Part shown: positions 32,473-41,902 of the stretch, one piece after another
Position numbering within the stretch: position 1 is the first letter of the stretch
Layout of the letters: every line of letters starts with the position of its first letter
NCBI GenBank assembly: GCA_964034945.1
Contig: OZ035963.1
Location: forward strand, 67,538,682 to 67,602,681
From: Chrysopilus asiliformis
Lineage: Eukaryota; Arthropoda; Insecta; Diptera; Rhagionidae
Direction of reading: 5' to 3'
DNA length: 64,000 nt
Made by a program: the position numbers and the translations under genes
Notes under the pieces: generated by a model
Told to the model about the DNA's origin: nothing
Seen by the model: the letters and a program-made list of their open reading frames with translations, nothing else
Databases searched by the model: none

Positions 32473-35400
32473 GTAAGTATAAAAATAGATTAGATAACCA
32501 AAACTCACCGCATAACATTGTGAAATTAGGAAGAACTCAAGTGTGGAGCCCCCGCCCACCAAGACCCCCTTGAAAACCGAGCTTCATGTGCTTCGATTGA
32601 ACGATGAGTCCCAGAAAATGGTCATGGAAACGCTGCGAAGCATTCACGGCGAAGACTTTCAGCTCAAAGACAGTTCGAGGTACAAAGATCGAGGCAGTCG
32701 GATGAAGAAGGCCTATTGGCAGGACCGAGGAACACTAATTATTCAAGGAGGCTGCGATTATTCGAATGTACCCAAATCAGATACGGACAACGAAAGCCGA
32801 TTCCGTAGATTTGCTATCATGAAGTTGGAGAGCTATGGTTTCCCACAAGGCCATTGCACCGAAGCACTAGAACATTGCAAGGGAAATATCGACGAAGCCC
32901 TAGAACTACTGTTTGCCAAGTACTTCCAAGTAGTGGAGAGAAGCAATGCGGCCTCGGATCACTCAGAAAACGAACTGCTGGAACTTCGTGAAGACGAGAA
33001 ACTCGCCCTACAATCGATCTACGAGAATTCGTTCGAGGAAAAGGAAAAGAATCACGTCTGGTCGCTGAAATTCAAGGTTGACCATCTGTTGGCGCTTAGT
33101 CCATCGCAGCAGAAGAAGCTAGAGATGGTATCGAAGGTGAGTCAAATCCAGCAGCCACATGTAAAACGAAAGGAAAGGTGTCGGAACTTCGCCAAAGGAC
33201 ACTGCAGATTCGGCGAAAAATGTCGATTCTCGCATGAAGTTGAGGAGCAGAAGGAAAAGGCAGCCACAATGGACAACGATCCGAATCTGGATCCCAATTG
33301 GTTCTATTTGGAAGTACGGTTTCCGAAGGGAACGCATTATCCCTATGAAGCCCCGCTGGTCTTCCTTAAAACCACCTGCCACGATATTCCGCACGATGTT
33401 TGCTTGCGATTGACACGGAAGTTGTTTAAGGAGTCACAACAATTGGCGCAGGATGGAATGCCTTGCGTCTACACGATTTCAGAGATTCTTCAAATGGAAG
33501 AACAAATCGCACAGACCTTAGCTGAGGATCAGGATGGGTTTTTGGATCCAAATAGATCCTTGTTTTACGTCCCGAAGGCAAACGAAATTAAAGACAAGAA
33601 ACCAACAGAACCCTTGCCAACTCACTATCAAAAAGGATCAACAGGGCAATCGGAACGTAGCAATATTTCGCGGGCAAAGATTCTGGAAGACGATCGGGGA
33701 TTGGCGAAGAAATTTATGGGCAAGCAGGGCAACCAACACTACAAGAACATGGTGGAAAAGCGGAAGAAACTCCCGGCCTGGAATAAAATGACGCAAATCC
33801 TGGACACCATCGCTCAGCACCGGGTCGTAGTTATTAGCGGGGAGACTGGCTGCGGGAAAAGCACGCAAGTTCCGCAGTTTATTCTCGACGATTGGATGTT
33901 CCAGGCGTCGAAGCTGGAGAAGCAAGCGGAGATGCCACACGTTGAAGTGATTTGCACTCAGCCTCGAAGGCTTTCTGCGATTGGTGTTGCTTCTCGTGTC
34001 GCCGACGAGCGGGATGAACGCATTGGAAGCGTTGTGGGGTATCAGATTCGGCTGGAAAATAAAATCTCCCCCACCACCCGCTTGACCTTCTGCACAACGG
34101 GTATTTTATTGAGACGCCTTCAATCTGATCCAATGCTAGAGTGCGTAACTCACGTAATTGTGGATGAAGTTCACGAACGGAGCGAAGAATCCGACTTTTT
34201 GCTGTTGATTTTAAAGGAAATCTTACAAAAACGAAACGATCTTAAAGTGATTCTGATGTCTGCTACGTTAAATGCCGCTCTTTTCTCCAGTTACTTCGGA
34301 GGTGTGCCGATTTTAGAGATACCTGGCCGTACTTTCCCCGTTGAGCAGCTTTTCCTTGAAGACATCCTCGACAAGACCGGCTTCGTGCTCGAAGCGGATT
34401 CGCAATTTTGCCGAAAGATGAAAAAGAAGGAGGAACAGGAATTGATCAGCGAACTGGAATACGCAGATGTCAGGGCGGCCAATGAAGCCCCACCGAAGTC
34501 AATTAGGGATGAGAATTTGAATATGTCGAGTATCTATGCGAGATATTCAGGTATTTCAAAAAATTCATTGGTTTTCTTGTAATTGAGAAGTGAAATCAAT
34601 TAAAAATTCACAATTTCAGATTACTCCAAAACAACGTGCAAAACGCTTTTCCTCCTGGACCCAATGAAGATCAATCCCGAGCTAATTGAAGCGATTCTCC
34701 GGTTTATTGTTGAGGGCATCCATGAATGGCCACGGAAAGGATCGATTTTAATATTTTTACCCGGTTTGGCGGAAATTAAAACTGTGTATGACGCATTGTG
34801 TGATAGTTCTATGTTTAGTCCTAGGTGAGTTGGAAACTTGTTGAAAAATTAAGAAAAAACCAAGAAAAATTGGGGAAAAAATCTGGATCGAAAAAATGTC
34901 CTTAAAAATTTGACAAAAATTCAAATTTTTTGTTAGATTTCATATTTTTTAATAAAATTTCACTACTTTCAGAACTGGAAATTTCATCTTAGTGCCTCTC
35001 CACTCTACATTAACCAACGAAGAACAAGCGCTTGTCTTCAAAAACGCTCCGCCGGGTAAACGAAAAATCGTCCTCAGCACAAACATCGCTGAGACTTCCG
35101 TAACAATCGATGATTGCGTGTTTGTCATTGATTGCGGGTTAATGAAAGAGAAACGCTTTGACGCCAATAAAAATATGGAATCGTTGGACCTCGTCTGGGA
35201 GTCCCGGGCAAATGCAATGCAAAGGAAAGGCCGGGCAGGTCGTGTTATGCCGGGCGTTTGCATTCATCTCTTCACTGGCCATCGGTTTTCTAATCACTTT
35301 TTAAGCCAACCCGTTCCAGAGATCCATCGTGTTCCTCTGGAGCAGCTCCTCATGCGGATTAAAACGCTGCCGAATTTTCAAAATCGAAACGTTGCCGAGG

Positions 35401-37254
35401 TTATCGGTGAGTGAGGAGTGTGAAAAGAGTTTTTTTAATGAAAATTTCTAAAAAAAAAATAATTTAGAACTCGATTTTAGAGTCATTTCGGGTAATTCGG
35501 CTTCGTTGGTTCCAAATGTGGTATTATAAGGGATAACGTTTAAAACTTATGGGGTCAGCGATGGCACTTTATACGTAAATGACTATTATCGATTATAACA
35601 AAATTACCCGCCTTCCTCTTATCCTCTTTGCATAAAAAACTTAACTTTTAAAAGCTTTTCTAATAATTTTTCTTAATTTTACAATCATTTTAGGCAACAC
35701 CCTTGAACCCCCAATAGACGAAAACATCACATCGGCGATTGCCCGTCTCCAGGACGTTGGCGCATTCGATGAAGCGGAAAACTTAACAGCTCTAGGACTT
35801 CATTTATCAGAACTTCCCGTTGACGTTCGAATAGGAAAACTAATGCTCTTCGGTGCGATATTTCAATGTGTCGATAGCATTCTCACGATCGCTGCGTGTT
35901 TGAGCCACAAATCGCCATTCGTCTGTCCATTTGGGAAGAAAAACGAAGCCGATAGCAAGAAAAGAGAGTTTGCAATATGTAATAGTGACCATTTGACTGT
36001 TCTTAAGGCCTACAAGGTTTGATTGTCATTCAAAAACCCTATCAAAAATCACTGAAAATTATTTAATTATATTGGAATTTCTTGGCTTATAGGTCATTAA
36101 AATGTTTGCCCTAAAACCCTGTTTCTGGCACGGAAGCTGGCTCACCATCATCAGAGCCTGCTTTACCAGCTTACAGAATTTAGTAAAGTACTTATACTCC
36201 GATTCGCTCTGGCTTGATGGAGCTATTTTGCCTTCCCTTATAATTCGTATAAGGTGTGTGACAATTTGGATGTGAAAACATGCACAAAATAATATAACAT
36301 TTTTGTTATATTATTTTTTTAATTACCTATAAGCCAAGAAATTCCAATAGAATTCAATGCTAGAAAGGTCACGTTAACACGTGATTCAATGGTTATACAC
36401 AAAATTATTTAATTATAATTTCAGCGTTGGTTAGAAGTGAATACTCGTAGTAAATATGCTGGAAAATGCTACGCTGATGAGAATTACTTATCGTGGAAGA
36501 CTTTAGAAACTATCATCGAGTTAAAACATCAATTTCTCGAGCTACTCGTCTCAATTGGCTTCGTTAATGTCGATGTGCCTAAGAAGAAGAAGCTCTCAAA
36601 TGACAATATCTATCAATTGACTGGTGAATTGAAATAAAAAAAATACTTTTTGGTAATTTTTTATTCTAATATTCTTAATGTTTTTTTCCAGGAGAATTGT
36701 GGAACATCAACGGGGAAAACAATCGCCTTCTTACCGCTTTGCTTTGTGCCGCTCTCTATCCAAACGTAGTGAAAGTCCTTACGCCGGAAATGAGTTTTAC
36801 GATGACAGCGGGAGGAGCAATGCCTCGACAACCACAGCCCAGCGATTTACGTTTTAAAACCCGTGAGGATGGATACGTTTCCATTCACCCATCATCTGTA
36901 AACCACAAGATGGGTAGTTTCCTGTCGCCTTACTTAGTTTACCAGGAAAAAGTGAAAACATCGAAGATTTTTATTCGTGAGTGCACAATGGTACCACTGT
37001 TACCGTTAGTTTTCTTTTCCGGTAACGATTTAAAGATAGAATTGCATAGCGGAGATTTTATTGCCGTTTTGGATGGTGGCTGGATTATGTTGAAGGCTCA
37101 CAATCACGAAACTGCCGAAATGGTTCAATGTTTGAGGGAAGAATTGATAAAAATTCTTGAAGAAAAGATACAAGATCCATGCCTTAATTTACTCAATCAC
37201 GAGAATGGACGGAAAATTATTGCCACCATCGTGTATTTAATATCGAGGCAATAG
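32405..37254 (+). CDS. DHX57: DHX57-type DEVH-box RNA helicase
   Basis: Seven exons (32405-32472, 32530-34550, 34620-34824, 34973-35406, 35694-36016, 36425-36623, 36692-37254) give 1270 residues, close to animal DHX57. Order: UBA (about 117-151), RWD (about 172-357) with an inserted CCCH finger (Cys240, Cys248, Cys254, His258), Walker A GETGCGKST (460-468), DEVH box (568-571), SAT motif (MSATLN), the second RecA domain with RKGRAGR, winged-helix/ratchet (HA2) region, and an OB-fold (IHPSSVN, YLVYQEKVKTSKIFIRECTMV). It is an SF2 DEAH/RHA-group, ATP-driven RNA-remodelling enzyme. UBA and RWD suggest ubiquitin or ribosome/ubiquitin-pathway contacts. Its cellular role is poorly defined. DEVH instead of DEAH is normal for this subfamily. 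Confidence 0.93.
32530..34550 (+). CDS. DHX57: DHX57 coding exon 2 (UBA, RWD, CCCH, first RecA domain)
   Basis: A 2-kb exon spanning residues 23-697. It holds all N-terminal domains, Walker A, the DEVH box and the SAT motif. The acceptor is AAATTAG|G. I place the donor at CAG|GTATTT (phase 1), because frame and homology resume at 34620. Read-through gives only a short nonsense tail and a stop. Confidence 0.93.
34620..34824 (+). CDS. DHX57: DHX57 coding exon 3
   Basis: It encodes DYSKTTCKTLFLLDPMKINP, then ILIFLPGLAEI, the start of the second RecA domain (the ILIFLPGxxEI motif is typical). The acceptor is ATTTCAG|AT and the donor is AG|GTGAGT, phase 2. Confidence 0.92.
34973..35406 (+). CDS. 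DHX57: DHX57 coding exon 4 (second RecA domain)
   Basis: It contains PLHSTLTNEEQ, STNIAETSVTI (motif V) and QRKGRAGR (motif VI, arginine finger), then the PEIHRVPLEQLLMRIK link into the winged helix. The acceptor is CTTTCAG|A and the donor is CG|GTGAGT, phase 1. Confidence 0.94.
35694..36016 (+). CDS. DHX57: DHX57 coding exon 5 (winged helix / ratchet)
   Basis: It encodes the degenerate winged-helix/HA2 segment (ALGLHLSELPVDVRIGKLML, then LTIAACLSHKSPFVCPFGKK), ending HLTVLKAYK. The acceptor is CATTTTAG|GC. The donor AAG|GTTTGA is weak but is the only one that joins in phase 0 to the next homologous exon. Confidence 0.88.
36065..36354. mobile_element. Inverted-repeat insertion in DHX57 intron 5
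   Basis: A perfect 24-bp inverted repeat (36071-36094 with 36325-36348, attggaatttcttggcttat and onward) extends imperfectly to about 38 bp. It encloses about 230 bp. The interior 36095-36256 is GC-richer than normal intron and open in one frame on each strand. The minus-strand frame is polar (for example EGKIAPSSQSESEYKYFTKF) and looks like a captured coding fragment that I do not recognise. A 17-nt direct repeat (36055-36071 and 36400-36416) also flanks the area. Class unknown. Confidence 0.5.
36425..36623 (+). CDS. DHX57: DHX57 coding exon 6
   Basis: It encodes RWLEVNTRSKYAGKCYADENY, then LSWKTLETIIELKHQFLELL. This corresponds to the helical region after the winged helix in DHX57. The acceptor is ATTTCAG|CGT. 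The donor ACTG|GTGAAT (phase 1) is chosen because the next exon then reads TGELWNINGENN, continuing the homology. Reading through it meets a TAA 14 nt later. Confidence 0.9.
36692..37254 (+). CDS. DHX57: DHX57 coding exon 7 (OB-fold C-terminus)
   Basis: It encodes ELWNINGENNRLLTALLCAAL YPNVV, then the OB-fold with RTREDGYVSIHPSSVN-like and EKVKTSKIFIRECTMV segments, ending IYLISRQ-type residues and TAG. The acceptor is TTTTTTTCCAG|GA. The length and final residues fit animal DHX57 proteins. Confidence 0.93.
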
Positions 37255-37322
37255 CAGTAATTTGTTTTTTTTTTCTTAATTAAATTTAATTAGAGAATTT
37301 TTAAAACAAATGAGCTCTGTGT

Positions 37323-37328
37323 AATAAA
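37323..37328 (+). terminator. DHX57 polyadenylation signal
   Basis: AATAAA about 70 nt after the DHX57 stop. A second AATAAA lies at about 37393-37398. Confidence 0.6.
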
Positions 37329-38224
37329 AATGTACAATGCATTACACAATATATTTATTTGTAAATATGAAAAAAATATATATTTATTTTTTTAATAAAT
37401 CAATTGGATCTATGTTGTTTGTTTATTGTTGCGCAGCGGGAAGAAAGAAATTTTGAGTAAAGATGGGGTTTTTTTCGTTTGGTACCAGAACAGAGTTTGG
37501 GAGTCGTTTTTAGTTCATTTGTCACTTTATTTGTGATTTTTCACGGTACTTTTGTGTACTCTTTGGCCAGAAACCGAAATATTTCACCTCTAAATTCAAG
37601 CCCATAATACCGCCATTTTTTATAAAAAAGCATTGTTTTTGATCATTAAAATGTTTAGAAATCGCAATTTACGTAAAACTGAAAACATACTCACGTCTTA
37701 TTTGATTTCTCCGTTTTTATTTTCTAAAAACATTGAAATTACTTCCGATAACCTCTAAATCACTTAAAAACGAAACACTAAACATTTTAATGACTAAAAA
37801 GTAATTTCAACTTTTGTTTACAGAAAAAAATGATCGGAAACTGTCAAAAATGGTGAAGGACTATTTTCAGATATTCAGCTGAATTCCGCATTTTTAAATC
37901 GATGCTGAACTCGAACTATCGTTCACTGGGCAGACACTAGCGCCGCCACCGACCAAAATGGCGGTAAAGTTACAAAAATCTGTTGGATATTTTATTTCCC
38001 GAAATTAGTAAATTTTCACAAAAATTTTAAAAGACTTTAAGACTTTTAAATTTAAATGACTTTAAGACTTCTCAAAACTTATCAAAACCATTCAAATTCC
38101 TTTAAAGCGTTTTAAGCGAACTTTTGTACAAATATTTTAAAATTATTATTGTTAATTAATTGATACGTAGGAATTGTTAAAACAAAAAATGTAGAAAATT
38201 TTATTTCCTTTAAATTTAGATACA

Positions 38225-39130
38225 TTCATTTTTTCATAAAAGCGCATAGTTTTCGAGATATTTTCAAAAAATTGTGTTATATCAAAAATATGTATGGGAG
38301 ACACCCCTTACTAACTTAGCTACCGTTACTTTTCCAAAAGTTGACAGAAAACTACGATTTTTGTAAAACAAATTCACAGACATTTTCAAATTTAAAGTAA
38401 ATGAACTCAAACCACTAGGTACATATACATATATATTCGGCCATATACCAAAATTCAATTGGACCACTCTTTCCCCCGATTTTAAATTTTTCAATAAAAT
38501 TTCGACCACTACAGGTTAGTTTTCGGTTCATAATACGACAACAGATTGAAATATCATTTTTATGTCTTCAAAGAAGTTGTAAAGAATTATATTTAGTATC
38601 TAACAGTAAAAATTTTCATTAAAATAAGTAACCAAAAAAGGAGTTTTCTCGAATTTACCGAATCTTTTCCTCGCCCTGAAAAAAATTGTATGAAATTATT
38701 TTCTTGCGATCCTTTTTTTGAAAATTTCAGACAATTTCCCTACATTTTGCTGAAAAGAGTGTGCATCTACGATCAACAGGTCAAAAGATATGAATTTTTG
38801 AAAAAAAAAAATGATTTCATGCAAATTTGCAATGGAACAATCTTCGAAGAAAATCGAAAATCTTTGAGCGATATGAAACATCATAAATGTCGGTCGGTTG
38901 AATTTATGATATATGGGTGAATTATGTAAAATTGTATTTTAAACACTTTTCTGTTTGGAACTTTTTTGATAAACGGAACCGTTTTCAAGAAAATCGCCAA
39001 AAACTTCAATTTTCAGCGGGAAGGGGGGAAGGAGTTATCCGATTTTCCCCATTTTTTTAACAATTCTTTCTTTTTACGTTACATGCATTTGTGCAAAATT
39101 TCAAATCTCTAGCTAAAGTCGTTCGGAAAA
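38225..39130 (+). repeat. Two diverged R1-like segments
   Basis: 38225-38300 (gtttt-cgagatattttcaaaaaa, tatgtatgggaga) and 38920-39130 (cgttttcaagaaaatcgcca, ..tttcaaatctctagctaaag) share the R1 word order but with many changes. They are probably old copies or a sister family. The boundaries are uncertain. Confidence 0.35.
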
Positions 39131-39589
39131 TCAAAAAATATTGTTAAAAAAATCGAAAAAATTTTCACAGGCGAAAACAAGCAAATGGACAGCGAATGTA
39201 AACTTGATTTTATTCAATAAATTTTTATGGTTTTTTGAAAGATTTTTAATTGAAATTATGGGATTTGATCTGAAAATGGAAATTCGCTTTGAAAATGCCA
39301 ATTGCTATGTAATTTTATCCATTAAATGAGAAGAAAACAGAAAAATCAAAAAAGAAATTTCCCTTTCTTTGGCCACCGTTAGATTTTCCATGATTTTCGT
39401 CATTCCCAGGCCGTTTTCTTCACAGATCTTTTACCTGTTTTACGGCAAAATACCTGCAAAATAGATACGCATAAAAACGAAGCATTTTCCTCCACTCAAA
39501 ATTTGGAAAATTGCAAATTTAATTAATTTTCATTTTGGCGGGAATTTCTTTAGTTGTAAAGTAGTTACGCTGATGCGCGAAAAAATGCC

Positions 39590-39930
39590 TTTTGCATTGT
39601 ATACAAGGTTTTAAATTCCATGCGACGAATGTTAAGAATAACCAGTCAAATGTAATTTTAAATCACTCAAATGTAATTTTAAAGTTTCGAAATACGAACG
39701 CCATGAATTCTGGTTCTCGGACGGAAATATTTATGTCTCAAACTTTTCAATTTTGTAATAAATTGCAAGAAATTCTATTGGGGTCATTATTCACCATTAT
39801 TGCCCATTATTGACTAAAATGTTTGCTACGCTGATTCGCAAAAAAATACCTTTTGCATTGTACACAAGGTTTTAAATTCCATGCGAAATGGGTTAGTAAA
39901 AACCAGTCAACTCCCTAAGCCATTCAAATG
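39590..39930 (+). repeat. Local tandem duplication, about 259-bp spacing
   Basis: The phrase 'ttgcattgta(t/c)acaaggtttt' followed by 'aaattccatgcga' occurs at 39593 and again at 39852. Related flanks are 'acgctgatgcgcgaaaaaat' and 'acgctgattcgcaaaaaaat', and 'accagtcaa' follows both. This is a diverged direct duplication of noncoding DNA. Confidence 0.55.
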
Positions 39931-40314
39931 CAAATTCAAAGATTCGCCATATGCCAGCGAGAAATTAATTCTTATACAAAATATTTTTTAACAAACAAAA
40001 GGGTTAATATCTCCCTTATTCCCAGTGACCCAGATATGGGGGTGATGCCAATAGAAAGCCCTTGGCAGTGACTACAAACTGTTAAAATTTCAATCTATTG
40101 ATATTTCTTGTTTTCGAGAAATATCAATTTGATTCAAAAATTCCATATTTAATACTGAAAAAAAAACTTTTTTTTACTCGATCAGTATGGAAGAAAAGCT
40201 GATCGAGAATTTCTTTAAATGAAACAAATCACAAATATTCAATTTATATTTATTTTCACACCGGAACAAGTGATTTAATATTATTAAATAATCTGCCTAT
40301 AAGTTTTGATTTTG

Positions 40315-40510
40315 GTCGCTAAGTTGTTGTTGTACAAAGATGATTGGCTAGAATAGCAGCGCCCCTAGCGACGACCAAGCGAAAAAAGTTGTTCGCTAAC
40401 CGCGGTTTTGAAAATGATGATAATTTTTTTTTGTACATGTACCCCTTTGGCGTGGCATCACCGCTCACCGGAAGTGAATTTTTTCGGTCTGAAAGCGGTT
40501 TCTCAAAGGG
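40315..40510. promoter_or_regulatory. CpG-richer, promoter-like block
   Basis: Against an AT-rich background this segment has several CG dinucleotides, cgcccctagcgacgacc (from 40359), and a consensus ETS-type word accggaagtg (about 40468-40477). It lies about 1.1 kb upstream of the 41594 start codon. The assignment as a promoter or enhancer is inference. The segment could instead be repeat-derived. Confidence 0.3.
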
Positions 40511-40937
40511 GAGGAATGGGAGCTTGGTGGTATTTCTCAGATTTTTGAGAAATTGCCCCAAAAAAAAGTTATTTCGATTTTTTCCTGAAAGTGTGCACTT
40601 TTTCTGAATGTTTTTCTACCAGTATAAATAAAAATTAATAAAAATCATAAACTGTTGATATAGAGTGAATTTTATTTGTAATAAAACCTTTTTTAAACTA
40701 AAACAATAATACATAGTTTCAAAAATTTCTGCTTTTTCCATGAAAAAATCTGTGTGGTGAATTTCCTAAATATTTTAGCAAAGACTCGAACCGAGGTGAA
40801 TTTAGCACAATGTGTGCTGGCAAATGTGTGCTGCCTTCACACAGCCTATTTTTAAAGTTTAAAAATTTAATTATTGTTACAACTGTTTGCAGGCTATTCT
40901 AATATAATGAAAAAAAACTGTTTTAATTGACCTATGA

Positions 40938-41098
40938 GGCTGTTTACACACGGTTGATCCAGGCGCCTGCCCATGAACAAAACTGTCACAATACAGGCAA
41001 GACGAGGAAGTGGGGGACACCCCCACTTCCTCGTCTTGCCTGTATTTTGACAGTTTCGTTCATGGCCAGGCGCCTGGATCAACCGTGTGTAAACAGCC
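40938..41098. repeat. 161-nt near-perfect palindrome (foldback MITE)
   Basis: The 79-nt arms 40938-41016 and 41020-41098 differ at 3 positions and are separated by a 3-nt loop (aca). The ends read ggctgtttacacacggttga and its inverse. TA occurs on both flanks (40933-40934; 41101-41102), as in Tc1/mariner-type MITEs. If transcribed, it would fold into a long hairpin RNA. Confidence 0.85.
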
Positions 41099-41593
41099 AC
41101 TAATATACTACTCTATTTAAAGTTAATAGACTATCCTACACTGTAGCATTGCTTTATCGAAATTTTCCATATCGAGATGTAAACTTTGACAAATTCATTT
41201 GATCGTCTAAATGGAGCCTAAATTTGTACAGAATTGTCAAGTGCCATGTGAAATCGCAATAAATTTGATTTGTCGTCTTTCATCCTATTCGTTTTTAGTT
41301 AGTTCGTGAAAAACCAGGGAAAATTAAATAGTAGAAATGTGCAAAACGCTACGCGAAATAGCCACTAATTTGTAATTTTAACAGTGAAAGACTTGTTAGA
41401 TAACCGAAAATCGATTTAATTACGTTCTGGCCAGTGAAAGTTTGCTGAAAAATCTTAGAGTTTATAATAAATTAATAAGTGATAAGAAATTGCCATTGAA
41501 AAATTGAAGCTAGTGAAAAACGCATCGAATTCTCGCTGGTTTGTGGATTGGTTTTCGTTTGGCAAAAGCCAGAGTAATTAAGGCCGAGTGAAC

Positions 41594-41902
41594 ATGTGTG
41601 CGAAAATCGCGTTCCTTTTTGTCCTTGTTTATTTAATTATCCCGACCGAAGAAAGTGTCCGTCATGGTTTTCCCCCCGATCTTCTACACGTAAATATGGA
41701 CGAGGAGCTCCGCTCGATTCGGGGCCCTAAAATTATGACAGCGGAGGGCTTCAACTTGAGACGCAAAAGGGACATCGCTGAACAATCTAGCCCCCCGCCC
41801 GCAACGGCTTCACCACAGCCAGCGGCGGCCACGACTACCACAACGACTCCCCTGCCCGCAATCCTCACCGAAGAAGATCTCACCAACAATATAACAATTA
41901 AG
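41594..41902 (+). CDS. First coding exon of unidentified secreted/membrane protein
   Basis: 103 codons from ATG 41594 to a consensus donor AAG|GTAAGT (phase 0). Residues 1-15 or so (MCAKIAFLFVLVYLIIP) form a classic signal peptide. A charged segment follows (HVNMDEELRSIRGPK). Near residue 58 there is RRKRD, a furin-type cleavage site. Then comes a Pro/Ala/Thr linker with a Thr run, and a segment ending LTEEDLTNNITIK with an N-I-T sequon. It is therefore probably a processed extracellular or type I membrane protein. I do not recognise the family and found no second exon up to 64000. The GC-rich composition and splice donor argue that it is real. An alternative is a short gene ending within the intron (in-frame stop 41981-41983). 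Confidence 0.65.

Larger units (their letters stand above)
37255..41593. other. Intergenic region downstream of DHX57
   Basis: No coding exon is seen. It contains paired GCCATTTT-type words (about 37607 and 37958), diverged R1-like segments (38225-38500, 38880-39130), and a short recurring phrase 'ttttaaattccatgcga' (39609 and 39868) that shows a local duplication. It also contains a CpG-richer block (40315-40510), a near-perfect palindrome (40938-41098) and the presumed leader of the next gene. Confidence 0.6.

Noticed and set aside
40770..40860. tRNA-like B-box (ggttcgagtct on the minus strand), possible SINE
   Set aside because: Only the B-box is convincing. No matching A-box spacing, cloverleaf or second copy was found.
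41594..41902. Possible first exon of a Cys-loop (GABA-type) receptor, from the LTNNIT-like ending
   Set aside because: The resemblance is a few residues long and the furin-type site and Thr run are not typical. Not enough to name it.
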